Translations under genes and position numbers: made by a program
The notes under the pieces: model-generated
Told to the model about the DNA's origin: nothing
Seen by the model: only the letters and a program-made list of their open reading frames with translations
Databases searched by the model: none
Part shown: positions 34,973-45,146 of the stretch, in pieces
Numbering within the stretch: position 1 is the first letter of the stretch
Layout of the letters: each line of letters opens with the position of its first letter
DNA from: Paraphoma chrysanthemicola
Taxonomy: Eukaryota > Ascomycota > Dothideomycetes > Pleosporales > Phaeosphaeriaceae
NCBI GenBank assembly: GCA_020744225.1
Contig: JAGMWG010000016.1
Span: 744,001-808,000 of the forward strand
Direction: 5' to 3'
Length of the DNA stretch: 64,000 nucleotides

Positions 34973-35299
34973 TCAGCGCAATGCGACTGCACACGAAATG
35001 TAGGCCACCGACGGCACCTTGGATGTACGCCTCGCGCGGCCGCCCTTCTCCTGTATCCACCAGACAAACAGGAGATTCTTGACAATCTTGTGCTCAAGTC
35101 CATTTTCCCTCGTAGCATACTGCAAGAACTCGACCGTGTTCTCAATCTTGGCCGACGCAAAGTCGGTTGTGTCACCCTTGCGGAAGGCTAGGCGCATGCG
35201 ATCGCGCAACGTGTACCGCGCGGGCTTCGAGAACTGTACCGCTCTTAGACCATGGCGGTACAAATGCCTGTACGCGTGAATGATTGCCTCGCGCGACAT
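34973..35299 (-). CDS. LYR-motif small protein (DUF1763 type), probably mitochondrial
   Basis: Short protein starting MSREAIIHAYRHLYRHGLRA, with the LYR tripeptide in the first helix, then FSKPARYTLRDRMRLAFRKG and LEHKIVKNLLFVWWIQEKGG. LYR proteins act as adaptors in mitochondrial Fe-S and respiratory-complex assembly, and this subtype is known to me only as a fungal domain of unknown function. The last 20 residues (RTSKVPSVAYISCAVALR) look less conserved, so a 3' intron or a different end is possible. It converges with the CCDC25-like gene and diverges from the DUF2293 gene. Confidence 0.78.
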   Translation of the reverse strand: MSREAIIHAYRHLYRHGLRAVQFSKPARYTLRDRMRLAFRKGDTTDFASAKIENTVEFLQYATRENGLEHKIVKNLLFVWWIQEKGGRARRTSKVPSVAYISCAVALR

Positions 35300-35618
35300 G
35301 GTCGCCAGACGTGATGTCGGAGCATCACCATGACATGATTGGGTTGGAGCACCGGAAAATCGTAAGGCCTAGCGTGGTTAAGCGCCGTCACCTCATGGCC
35401 GTGGGCTAGTCCTTCCGCTTCACTTCATCACCAACGCCCCGCCTGCTCGTAAGACCAGCGACCGGGGCCTGTAGGCACTCATTAGACATTCTCGATCAGC
35501 TGCGATCGTCCATAGACGCAGCGAGGTCGTCGCTAATCACTAACCACAGAAACAGCTACTGCGTAGTCAACTACAAGGTTCAGCTTGGAATCCATGAGAC
35601 GCGCAGCCTGTACAGAAC
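35300..35618. other. Divergent promoter
   Basis: 319 bases between the LYR-motif gene and the DUF2293 gene. No distinct element seen. Confidence 0.4.
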
Positions 35619-37966
35619 ATGACAAGAGTCCATCATACGCGCCCGCAGCGCGGCACTGCGCTTGATCGGCAGCGCGCAGATGTGAAGAAGAAAAAACCAT
35701 ACAAGATCGTCCTGGAGGCGGTTACCCAGGAGAAGAAGAAGCTTCACTCCATTGTCCGTTGCCGGAGGTTCCTTATGTCGTCCACAACTAATCATATGGT
35801 AGCTGAGTTACGCTTCCAATGCGCCCAAAGGATTTGGATTCATCCCAGCCGGGCACCCAGAATTCACAGAATGGTGCAAAGAGCAGTGCCGGCAGCGCAA
35901 CCTCGATGTGCACATCGTTTCGGTCCGTGATCGCGCGTCCACCCAAGGAAGAATAAACATTGACAGTCTCGCAGGCAAAGCCTAAGAACAGAATGCACGC
36001 CGATCCCGAGAAACTATCGCATCACGTCCACCGTGTCGGCCATCACTTTCCTCTTGAGATCGTAAACTTAGCTTGTAGCAAGTTTGGCTATATCTACGAC
36101 GAGTCGCACGGTCTCCGCAAAGACAAATCACGGGATAGAACAAATTGGATTGCTCAGCGTGTGGAGGACTATTCCTCGCGGCAGGCCCTTCACGGACGCC
36201 CGGCGACAGAGAAAGAGTCCAAGGAGTACACCAGTGGTGCAGTGCGTGAAATGTTTCCCAAAATTCCCGAGGCAGACCTTACGTCCATCGTAAACCACGC
36301 TTTTGAAGAGGTAACTTCAGTCCAGTAGATTTTTGGAAGCTTCCTAATTGGAGTAGGGAACCAACAGAGTTGGCAATGCCAAAGAGTTGTCCTTAGCTCG
36401 CAGAGTACAGCTTGCCGTTGTAGCCCACATTCGCCACATGTATACCGACTACGACAAAATCTTGAAGACCGGTTCCTGGATGCAAGCGCGGCAGCAAGTC
36501 GAACACGTGTCCCTCGCCAAACTAAAGGAATGGCGTGACGAGACCGGAGAGCAGAGCAACGAAATTGAGGAGACATTCCGGGAAGTCATTGTTCTGGATG
36601 ACGACGAAGAGTCCAGCGATGAGGGCTCGCTCTCAACTCCAGATGAGCGCGAGCAGAGCATGGAGATCGTGTCTAGCCGGGCAACCGCACGCGATCTCCA
36701 GCCTGACAAGCACATCGACTATACACGCATGGACGCGCACAGCTCAGGGAGGATACCGAGAAGGACAATCGTTGTTCAGCCGTACAACGCTTATCATCAC
36801 GAACAGCCAGCGACGCCGACTTTTAGGCAACCAGTGTCGTATCCCGCTGCCACACAAGCCCATACGTACGCGTCTCCAGCGGGACTCCGAACTCAAGCCC
36901 GAGGTGACTCGTTCGGCACAGCGCATAGCAGACCCGTCGACCCGTATGTCTTCTCGAGCGACGTGCACATGACTGCTGACGATTCAAGACGAACACGGCC
37001 CGCCGCCGCTCGACCTACCACAAGCGGACCGCAAGGTCTGGTCCAGGAGATCGATGGGCAACTTTATCATGTGAGTTCATAGACTATCGTGCTGACGAGG
37101 CTCGACAATTAGGTAACTGCGCATCCCCCATGAGTTGGAACTGACTTTGGCAGCTCGAACCGATTCGTGAAGATCGTGATCCCCCACGACTTCACCACGG
37201 CCCGCCACTGCGTGCCGTATCACGATACGCGCAGAAGGACTTCGTTCAGCGCTCACCACAAGTCAGTACTACTGATCGGCCATCAGCACATTCAAGGCGC
37301 CCTTCAGAGCAGGACATTGTACTTCCTTCGGTTGAGCGCGATACTGTGGACCTGACGTCTCCGCGACGTCCTCTTACTCGGCAGTCTAGTCCTCATGACC
37401 CACACCTGAGATCAAATGTTCAGGCCGGCATGGCCTCGCCAAAGCGGAAGGCTTATCCACCTCATCCGGAGAGTAGAGGCCAGTACGTCAGTCAAGAAGC
37501 CAAACGACCAAGACCGGTATACTATGAGAGTGAGACGGCACCTCCTGCAAGCCAGATGCCACGCATAGTCAACGCAAGCTATTTGCAACCACGGGAAGCT
37601 TACCGCCCCATGGCACACCCTCCACAACCTGTCATTGATCTAACAAGTAGTCCACATCGACCCGTGTACAGAGAGAACAGAAGCCATTTGCCAGCGTATC
37701 CACGCGCTGTTGCAGAGTCTAGCGGTCTTTCGTATGTTCCTGTTCTACCTCGTCGATCGCCACCGCGCGACGCGAGAGGTCCACCACCATATGAAGTATA
37801 TCATGGCGAGCCGCCTCGGCCGTATATGCCTAACAGTGGCATGTACGAGAGGCATGCTCCGCCAGTTCGTGACCACCTCTCAGTGAGAGACGAACCACGG
37901 CGAGTCGTGGAGGGGGACAGAGATTTCAGGCGTGTTTTGCATTACGGCGGTCCCGATTTGCATTGA
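35619..37966 (+). CDS. DUF2293-domain protein, 705 aa, five exons
   Basis: Exons 35619-35753, 35803-35922, 35975-36310, 36357-37070 and 37154-37966. The N-terminal 45 residues are basic (DVKKKKPYKIVLEAVTQEKK). Joined exons give FGFIPAGHPEFTEWCKEQC and NLDVHIVSAKPKNRMHADPE, then HHVHRVGHHFPLEIVNLAC. The DUF2293 core runs from REMFPKIPEADLTSIVNHAF to VAHIRHMYTDYDKILKTG and WMQARQQVEHVSLAKLKEWR. The rest is a long Pro/Arg/Tyr-rich, probably disordered tail. The first two introns both have the uncommon donor GTCCGT. The domain's function is unknown to me; the basic, disordered layout suggests nucleic-acid binding as a guess. Confidence 0.9.
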
Positions 37967-38422
37967 AGCGCATGATCATCTGCATTGCTTTGGAGTTGCG
38001 TGGTTCTCTCTTACGGACGATACCCTTTTCCTTGCATCTCTTAGTCGACAATCTTCCATTTGCCAAAGGTGCTGTCTGGATCAGCATCGAGGCTCGGGGA
38101 CATGCGGGTTCTATTCTGATAATGCAGAGTAGGATCTGAATAGTCTCTAGCTCTCCAAACCAGTATGCTCAAGGGCACGCTGCTGTTTGGCGAGATGCAA
38201 GAGCATGAGTTTAGCACTGTACATGTAACGCAAGTTGGTGGTAATTGGATTCCGAGCTGATTTGAGACTCGCTTGCGGCTCAAATGAATAAACGACGACA
38301 CCGGCTAGGAGCCATAAATACATTCCGATATTCTCTCAACTATCTTTGTCCACCCTCTGCCTCTATTTGGCCAGAAAGGCATCTATTGCTACAGGCCCAT
38401 GAGTGATCTGCAGACCGAGTCT
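37967..38422. other. Convergent intergenic stretch
   Basis: 456 bases between the 3' ends of the DUF2293 and GH2 genes. No gene supported. Confidence 0.4.
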
Positions 38423-40480
38423 TTACTTGTGTTTTGCAATATACTTTTCCTTAACCTCATCAACAATCCTCTTCACTTCCGCAACATCCAGCTTTTCTTC
38501 CCTGTCAATGGTATACAGCCCATTGACTTCCTGCTCAATGTCTGTTAGCTGAGTATACACGAAGCCACAGATATGGCCTCCATCCACTATTCCCTTCATC
38601 ATCTTCTCAATCCGCTTCAGTAAATCCTTTGGATCCGTAGCAGTCGTGTATCCCCATTCTCGCTCCCCGTCTCCTGCCTTTGAACGCGCAATGTTCACCC
38701 CTCCAAATTCCGTACACAGAACCGGCGCACTGCTCACATGTTCCGATCCTTCATCACCATCCACGCCAGCCAGAAACATTGGTCGACCACCATGCTCTCC
38801 TAAAATTCCTTCCATCGAGTTGCACGTTTCAGTCAACTTCTCGCCGTCGGCGTAGTCATGAAACGTGCTCAGATCCGTCTTAACATGTTCCCACCCACAA
38901 TTATCGTTCACCGGCCTCGTCGGATCCAGCACTTTGGTCGCATAATACAAACTCCGGATATGCTGTCTTTGCTGCACATTATGCGCCAGATCTGGATACG
39001 CCCAGCTCTCGTTCACCGGGGTCCATGCCACGATGCTGGGATGGTTAATATCGCGCATCACGGCCTCGCGCCATTCTTGATCGAAGCGCGATACGTATTC
39101 CGGGCTGAATGCATATGCGTTCGCCATTTCACCCCAGACTAGGAAGCCCAGACGATCAGCCCAGAATAAGAAGCGTGGATCTTCGACCTTTTGGTGCTTG
39201 CGGCATCCGTTGAAGCCCATGCGTTTGCTGAGGATGATGTCTTGCTTGAGTGCGCCAGAGGAAGGAGGGGTCATGAATGTATCTGGCCAATAGCCTTGGT
39301 CGAGGAAAAGGGCGTGGAAGTAGGGGCGGTTGTTGAGGCGGAAGGTGCCGTCGGAGTTGCTCCATGAGAGCGAGCGCATGCCGGTCGTGGAGTATATTTC
39401 ATCGATGAGGGTGGATGTGGAGTCATAGAGGCGAATAACGAGGATGTAGAGAGTGGGGTGTTCAGGGGACCAGAGTGCTGTTCCGTTGTGCCAGGTGTCA
39501 GGGTTATTGAGGGATGGCACGCGGCTTTGGAGATCTTCTCGTTGTGCGTCGGAGAGGCGCATGTTGACTTCGAAAGAGGCGGTGTCGGACTCTTGTGGGA
39601 GGCTGATCTTAGCTGTCTTGCTTACGGAGACGTTATGGAGACAGGCTTCGAGCTCCACGCTATAGGCATGGCCGGCCAATCTACCCTGGATCTTGACGCT
39701 AGCATGTAATTGACCCGTCTCGATGTTGTTGCTTCTCAGCACAGTTCCTGTACTAGGGTCTCCAATTCTTGCCGCAGGCACAGACTCGAGCCATACGCTT
39801 TGCCAGATTCCGCCGCTCGGCGTGTAGAATATGCTTTCAGGCTGCGCCTTCCAGTACTGCTTTCCGCGAGGCTGGGTGAGATCATGGGCAGAGTCAAACA
39901 CTCGCACAGTCAGTCGGTGAGATGTGCCAGATACAAAAGCATCAGTGACGTCAATATCGAATGGGACATGCCCTCCACGGTGACCGCCAAAGAAGCGTCC
40001 ATCGACCCAGACTTTGGCTTCATAGTCCACGGCGCCGAACCTGACAATCACTCGATGACCAGATTTCTTTTGTGCCTCTGTGCGCAGGTCCTCGACTGTG
40101 CGTTCGTACCAGAGTACTTCATGCACGCCCTTCTCGTTGATCCCAGAAGCTGGGCATTGAAACACGTATGGAACTTTGATCTCGCGCTTCTTGTTCACGA
40201 CTGAATCACCTTTCTTGAACGTGTTTCCCTGCAAAAGCTCTTGCGTTCCTGACGCAATCTTGGCCACGATATCTGGACCATCAGTCTTTTCGGAGCTGTT
40301 CGTATTGGTGGAGCTCACGGTGACCTCTAGGGGAAGACCATCGAGATGCCAATGTTGCGATAGTCCGACATCGTTGTCATCGAATATGAATGACCAAAGG
40401 CCGTCGAGGGAGGTCCAATTCTGGTCTTTGCGAACGAAGTCGGGTCGTGGGTAGTCTTCCGAGCTTATAGTAGAGCACAT
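38423..40480 (-). CDS. Glycoside hydrolase family 2 protein, 685 aa
   Basis: β-galactosidase/β-glucuronidase-type retaining glycosidase, intron-free. N-terminal sugar-binding jelly roll: YPRPDFVRKDQNWTSLDGLW, VHEVLWYERTV, VRFGAVDYEAKVWVDGRFFG and GGHVPFDIDVTDAF. After an Ig-like domain, the TIM barrel begins near ALFLDQGYWPDTFMTP. The acid/base glutamate is in IVAWTPVNESW and the nucleophile in VLCTEFGGV, both intact. There is no signal peptide, so it is likely cytoplasmic. The branch with KQDIILSKRMGFNGCRKHQK and FLDQGYWPD is usual in fungal and bacterial GH2 proteins of undetermined substrate. Confidence 0.93.
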   Translation of the reverse strand: MCSTISSEDYPRPDFVRKDQNWTSLDGLWSFIFDDNDVGLSQHWHLDGLPLEVTVSSTNTNSSEKTDGPDIVAKIASGTQELLQGNTFKKGDSVVNKKREIKVPYVFQCPASGINEKGVHEVLWYERTVEDLRTEAQKKSGHRVIVRFGAVDYEAKVWVDGRFFGGHRGGHVPFDIDVTDAFVSGTSHRLTVRVFDSAHDLTQPRGKQYWKAQPESIFYTPSGGIWQSVWLESVPAARIGDPSTGTVLRSNNIETGQLHASVKIQGRLAGHAYSVELEACLHNVSVSKTAKISLPQESDTASFEVNMRLSDAQREDLQSRVPSLNNPDTWHNGTALWSPEHPTLYILVIRLYDSTSTLIDEIYSTTGMRSLSWSNSDGTFRLNNRPYFHALFLDQGYWPDTFMTPPSSGALKQDIILSKRMGFNGCRKHQKVEDPRFLFWADRLGFLVWGEMANAYAFSPEYVSRFDQEWREAVMRDINHPSIVAWTPVNESWAYPDLAHNVQQRQHIRSLYYATKVLDPTRPVNDNCGWEHVKTDLSTFHDYADGEKLTETCNSMEGILGEHGGRPMFLAGVDGDEGSEHVSSAPVLCTEFGGVNIARSKAGDGEREWGYTTATDPKDLLKRIEKMMKGIVDGGHICGFVYTQLTDIEQEVNGLYTIDREEKLDVAEVKRIVDEVKEKYIAKHK

Positions 40481-41091
40481 TTTCCAAAGGCTGTAAGGAG
40501 GTTATGTGGTGAAATTGACACGAATCGTGTGGGAGCCGTAAGTCGTGAGAAAATGTCAAGTCTTCATTTGCGAAGATCTCATTGCACGTGAGAAGCAGCT
40601 GAGGTGGGGAGGTGGAGTGTGAACTGGGTCCGACTGCGCTAGTCCCCGATAGTGTTAGCGCAGGTTCGACTGGGGATCTCTGGCATCTTCCTCCTTGCCA
40701 TCCGTCACACGCTCGACAAGGCGAATCTGCGGCATAGGGCAGATGTGAGTACCATCCATTCTATCAAGAAGATTGTCAATTGCGTCACGGCAGGCCACCC
40801 GCCCCACTCTGTACCCGCGTCCCAGACACACCACGACCGCCGGGAGCATTGCCGCAAGCTGCAAATCTATACGGCGCATTATTGACAAGTTCATGGGTGA
40901 AGAACACTCTCCGAGGATAAAGCTTTCGACCTCTGATGGGAGAGCATTCGTTGGTATTTGGTCCTGAATCCCGCTGTGCGGGTGTGCATTTATCTACTCT
41001 TTCGTTCCAGCATGTTCTCCTCAACCTCGACAACATTGATCACCGACCTCATCCTCGGCGAGGTACTTCGGGACCAATCAAATCAAGAGGT
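40481..41091. other. Intergenic upstream of GH2
   Basis: No supported gene. A frame at 40652-40885 has no motif and no splice structure. The stretch marks the start of the less ordinary 41-47 kb region. Confidence 0.35.
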
Positions 41092-41894
41092 TCAAGCCGT
41101 CTTGTGGTTTATTCTTGTACGCTCACAAACTAGATCCCCTTCAACCAGGCAAGCAGTACTTTCGTTTGGCGCGGCGTCAGAATTGCTCTTCTGAAAATCT
41201 GTTGCACCTCGCAGGTAGACCACAGATGTATCGGTTCGGCAATAGTGACCCTCGGAAACGGTCCAAGGATTCTGTGGCAGGATAAGATGGTCGCCTAGTA
41301 TGTCAACACATATCAATGCTTATGCTGAGCAAGACGACTTACGACCTGGGATTGTAGCTAGGAATTCTTGGAGGTCTTTCACGGTACTATTGGCATTCTC
41401 CTTACTGGAAGCGCTCATGATTCCGTTATAAACTTTAGCAGCAGAAGCGTCGGATATGAGGGATGACGGATCTTCAAAGCGGATGCAGGACCAGACTTGT
41501 TTCGATGCGAAATTGCGAGATTGCAATTACGATAGACTTCACTCCGGCCTCATATACTCCAGCGCTGAGGTAGTATCATATCTGGAACCAGTCAACATGT
41601 ATGGTGACAGGCCAAGAACGAGAAGATTCTGTGGGAGGGTCTCTCGAAAGGGTCTCCTTGAAGCCGGCTGTGATATGGGGGTCTCGTCTTGGACTCGTCC
41701 TCGCGATGCCAACTAATGCGCAGCCGTCTGGAGAGAGACTTCGGCTTGCCAAGTCGTTTACTCTTTTCATACCGCTTTATCTGTTCTCGGCTGATATTCG
41801 AAACCTTCCATGCAATGTCACTTTGGGCTAGAGGCTTAGACAACCGATCTGGAGAGGTCTCACTCAGGACTCGGCGTTCGGCACACAACGACAT
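41092..41894 (-). pseudogene. Decayed or poorly resolved minus-strand gene
   Basis: Two well-formed introns suggest a real gene: 41713-41761 (GTAAAC...ATTAG) joins SNISREQIKRYEK to GIARTSPRRDPHITAGF, and 41295-41342 (GTAAGT...ACTAG) joins VKDLQEFLATIPGR to DHLILPQNPWTVSEGHYC. Between them the frame after TIHVDWFQI meets a TGA at 41576-41578, continues protein-like in the same frame (SAGVYEAGVKSIVIAISQF), then needs a frame change to reach the downstream exon. An in-frame stop plus a shift points to a pseudogene. Otherwise there are two small genes, or splicing I cannot see. No family is recognised. Confidence 0.4.
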
Positions 41895-42185
41895 CAAGGC
41901 TGAGACGCCTCATCGTTTCCATACACCTTACAATACCGTACAGGGCAACATGCTATAAAAGTGTGGGTAAGATCATTGGTCAATATCGAGGGTCTCCGTA
42001 GGGTCGGTCGCAGCCGTGCCTGTTTCGGAAGGCTCGCCAGGCGGAGTCAAAATGCATCAATGTGCTACTCTTGCTGGCGTAGCCTTCCATTCGCACTGTG
42101 AGTCTATGCCAGAAAGTAGCCGATTGCTGGAGGCGGAGGACCTCAGCGTCAGCCTCAGTCTCGATGTCTGATAGGCTGCTGTAGA

Positions 42186-42300
42186 GGGGTCTCAGTCGCC
42201 TAACATGAGCATTCGCTGCTATTGGATGATGCATCCGGTACGGAATCGCATACCGGCTCACCATGCACTAGCTCCGAGAGACCCCCACGTCACGACCAAT
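42186..42300. promoter_or_regulatory. Inverted GGGGTCTC / GAGACCCC pair with CCAAT box (zinc-finger gene A)
   Basis: GGGGTCTC at 42186-42193 and its reverse complement GAGACCCC at 42278-42285, 92 bases apart start to start, followed by CCAAT at 42296-42300. The same arrangement occurs before zinc-finger gene C. Confidence 0.5.
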
Positions 42301-42332
42301 CAAAGCACACTTGCGAACGGTCCCACTTTTGG

Positions 42333-42340
42333 TATAAAAA
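42333..42340 (+). promoter_or_regulatory. TATA box of zinc-finger gene A
   Basis: TATAAAAA about 33 bases after the CCAAT box. Transcription is expected to start near 42360-42400, so the stem-loop at 42499 and the ATG at 42545 would lie in the transcript. Confidence 0.6.
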
Positions 42341-42495
42341 GCTTAGTCTGTCTGGCCCATGTCTCGACAGCGAACCCTTCGCCAGACGCAACCCGTCCTG
42401 GGCTGCGGCGGAGGCTCCACGCCGTCAGCGACACATACCACAACACTGCTTATCGTTGGCCTCGCCCGTTCCTAACACAACTTACTCAACGCTGA

Positions 42496-43209
42496 CGTAG
42501 CGCGAGGCTACGGCTTCGCGCTTGTTCAATCCCGAAAAACCCTAATGATCATTCAAACGAGTACTCTTGGTTCCTTCATTCGTGCCTTCGCTGGCAATCG
42601 TCTACGCCCCTTGAAAGCTGGTTCACACCGGAGCTGCTGAAGGCAAGCAACTTGGGCATCGAAACGCTCAATGCTTCGACCTTGTGGACCGACTCTATAG
42701 CAGTGGAAGCTTCGCATCCATGCCCGCCACCTCCGCCCGTTCCCCAAGATTCATGTTTGCCTGAGCGGCAATCGTCCGTTCTCAAAGATGCTTTAAGCCC
42801 TTCATCGAACACTCGAACTTCGTCGATCTCGGCCGGTACTTTAGCAGGACAGTGTTCGGGCTCTTCATCAGAAAGCCCAACAACAAGTGTCACTGCTGAA
42901 TTGTCGCAGCCTATTGGTCAGCAGCCACTGGCACCTGTACCCTTGCAGTACATATGCAAGGAAGTCGATTGCTCCGAGCGTTTTGCTCAGCACAAACAGC
43001 TGAAGAACCATCGAAGAAAGCACAAGCTTCACAGGTGCAATGAGTGTAATGCGAGCTATCCCCATCCAAAGAATCTCCGAGAACACAGACAATCACAGCA
43101 CAAAGGAAGACGTTATCAATGCGACGTCTATGGGTGCGGGAAGAGTGTGGCGCAGAAGAAGAATCTGGCACGGCATAAAATGAGCAAACATGGCCTGAGC
43201 GATGATTGA
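42496..43209 (+). CDS. C2H2 zinc-finger protein A (start unresolved)
   Basis: Putative DNA-binding protein with three C2H2 fingers at its C-terminus: CKEVDCSERFAQHKQLKNH, CNECNASYPHPKNLREHRQ and CDVYGCGKSVAQKKNLARHK. The open frame has no ATG before the fingers. It starts after a TGA at 42493 and includes SWFTPELLKASNLGIE, a motif shared with the other two paralogues. The first ATG in the expected leader (42545) is one base out of frame. A spliced start from an ATG at 42359 with an intron 42423-42500 (GTCAGC donor, CTAAC branch, TAG) is in phase, but that ATG sits only about 20 bases after the TATA box. A non-AUG start or a decayed start codon are the alternatives. Confidence 0.7.
   Translation, partial: RSARLRLRACSIPKNPNDHSNEYSWFLHSCLRWQSSTPLESWFTPELLKASNLGIETLNASTLWTDSIAVEASHPCPPPPPVPQDSCLPERQSSVLKDALSPSSNTRTSSISAGTLAGQCSGSSSESPTTSVTAELSQPIGQQPLAPVPLQYICKEVDCSERFAQHKQLKNHRRKHKLHRCNECNASYPHPKNLREHRQSQHKGRRYQCDVYGCGKSVAQKKNLARHKMSKHGLSDD
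42499..42522 (+). promoter_or_regulatory. Leader stem-loop of zinc-finger gene A
   Basis: Ten-base-pair stem (AGCGCGAGGC with GCTTCGCGCT, one G-T wobble) and a four-base loop. It ends 22 bases before the first leader ATG, exactly as in gene C. Confidence 0.6.
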
Positions 43210-44158
43210 GGCTGCATGAAGACGATTTCAATAAGATACGCGAATTTTTGAAGAGAGATGAAGCTGAGCCATTGGTAAGGTATACTAAATTTCCAGTCAT
43301 TCTTTCAGAGGAGGAAAGCCTGATATGACATGCCCACGTCAAGATTGGGAGGAGGCGAGGAGGCTCAGCTCATCTCGTGAGCTCAAGAGGTTTGATGATC
43401 CTGGTTGTAAAACTTGGACATACGTTGGCCAATATCTGGCCAGGGCCTATACGTTTCACATCTCCTTCATTGATCAGTCGCGCAATTTATCTCACATTTT
43501 ACCGTTGCATCTTCTGATTCCATGAAGTTGAATGACAATACTGACGCGATGCATTGGGATGTTTCTTAAGGCAATGCAATATTGGGGCCACAACCAGCCA
43601 CGACACCCTTACCTTACACCGTTTCTTCACATTTGCATTCTGCATCGACTTAGATTGGTTGCATTGTGCATGTGCAGACTTTTTACTGGTTGACGGCAAG
43701 GGTCTCTTCAGGCGACCAGTACTTCCACCATTGGTCAGCCTTGTTAGTCGCCTCACAAATTGAACCAATGGGAAGTTGACAAAAGGAGGAACACATGGGC
43801 GACCAGTGCCTCAGGAACTACTCCGGAATTACTGTCCCGGAAGGTTGGTCCCTCAGAACCCCTCGTTGGCTAGCTTGTAGGGTCTCCTACGTTTTAATGG
43901 CTGCTCCGCCGGTAACACATGTAAGTCAGCCCAGGTAATGCGCATAGTTCGCACGAAAAGAGTCTTAGCCTGCCATGTTATAATGGCAAGCTGTCGTAAG
44001 ATGAAAGTAGGTCTTTGTATAAAGCTAGTGCGGCCGCGATCCATCCAGGTTCTTGCGATTCTTATCGGTTCAGCCGACACCTTGCTGGCTGTCAAGATCC
44101 ACCCCTCGCCACCATTGCTATTGTCCCTCCTATTTTGCTTCTCCATAGATACTGCAAC
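43210..44158. other. Intergenic between zinc-finger genes A and B
   Basis: Contains the promoter of gene B, with a TATAAAG at about 44017. Gene B lacks the stem-loop seen before genes A and C. No other gene supported. Confidence 0.45.
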
Positions 44159-45146
44159 ATGGATGACTTGTCTCAAGATGGCAACATCGACTATCCAATA
44201 TCGAGCACTTGTGCGTATCGTCCTTTAGCACCTACGTACTGCTCGACGAGATGGCCTGCGACATATGGCTCACAACAGCAAGAATCATACGGACTACATG
44301 AAATTTCGGAATCGTCCAGGACGTTTCAGGATCGTGGGCTTTTTGACATCGCGCCTTGGCACCATCTGCACCTGTCTGAGGCATACGCTTCGCTACGAAG
44401 TCCATCCGGGGTAAACGACCCGTTGTTCGTATTACAAGACGCATGGTTCTCAGACGAAGCTCTCGAAGCAAGCAATGTTGGAGTACATTGGGTCTCCCAA
44501 GCCTTGACCACTCCCGTAGACGACGATGTCTACGAATTTGTCACTCATGATGGGCCAAATGAAAGAGAAGGAGAAACATCCCGTTCTACTTGCAGCCAAT
44601 GCGGTCAGTGCTTCACTGGTACATATCGTCATGGTAACATATGGCGACATGTCAGACTACGCCATACCCAACTCAGTTGCCAGGAGGAAAAACCGCCCGC
44701 TATACCGCCAGATTTTCGCCTTCCGGAAGAAGGGGCCGGACTGTATTCTCTCGCATCGAACATGAAAGCACAATACTCCGAAGTGATCTAATTCACTATC
44801 GGTGACTCCAACAGCCGCTTCTCAACGTCTGCCATCTAGCACCACTGTAACTTCCTCGTCTCAAGTCCCCTTTCGGCTCATCGCTCCCGGTGCGAGGCGA
44901 GCTACAGGAGATACGACTGCCGCTTCTCAAGGAACTCGAACATTCCGAGTGCAAAAGCCACGACTCACCTGCACTGTTCCAGGTTGCTCGGCCAACTTCG
45001 CCGATCCGAAAAATCTGCGCGAGCACAAACAAGCAGTGCACCAAGGCATTCGTCATTCGTGTGATGTTCCAGGTTGTCGAGCTACCTTTCCACAGAAAAG
45101 AAACTTGAAGAGGCACAAGGCAAAGATGCATGCTATGACGCGATGA
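44159..45146 (+). CDS. C2H2 zinc-finger protein B (two-part frame, probable intron)
   Basis: Paralogue of genes A and C. The first frame (44159-44791) starts MDDLSQDGNIDYPISS, contains QDAWFSDEALEASNVGVHW (the shared motif) and one finger, CGQCFTGTYRHGNIWRHVR (C-x2-C-x12-H-x4-H). The second frame (44802-45146) has two more fingers, CTVPGCSANFADPKNLREHK and CDVPGCRATFPQKRNLKRHK. They most likely form one three-finger protein. An intron at 44743-44839 (GTATTC donor, CTAATT branch, TAG acceptor) joins them in phase. A different donor near 44680 with the acceptor ending at 44814 also fits. A 20-base imperfect repeat flanks this junction (around 44810 and 44925). Confidence 0.75.

Noticed and set aside
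42359..42500. ATG at 42359 with an intron 42423-42500 as the start of zinc-finger gene A
   Set aside because: Phase fits, but the ATG lies about 20 bases after the TATA box and gene C has no matching exon, so I keep it only as an alternative.
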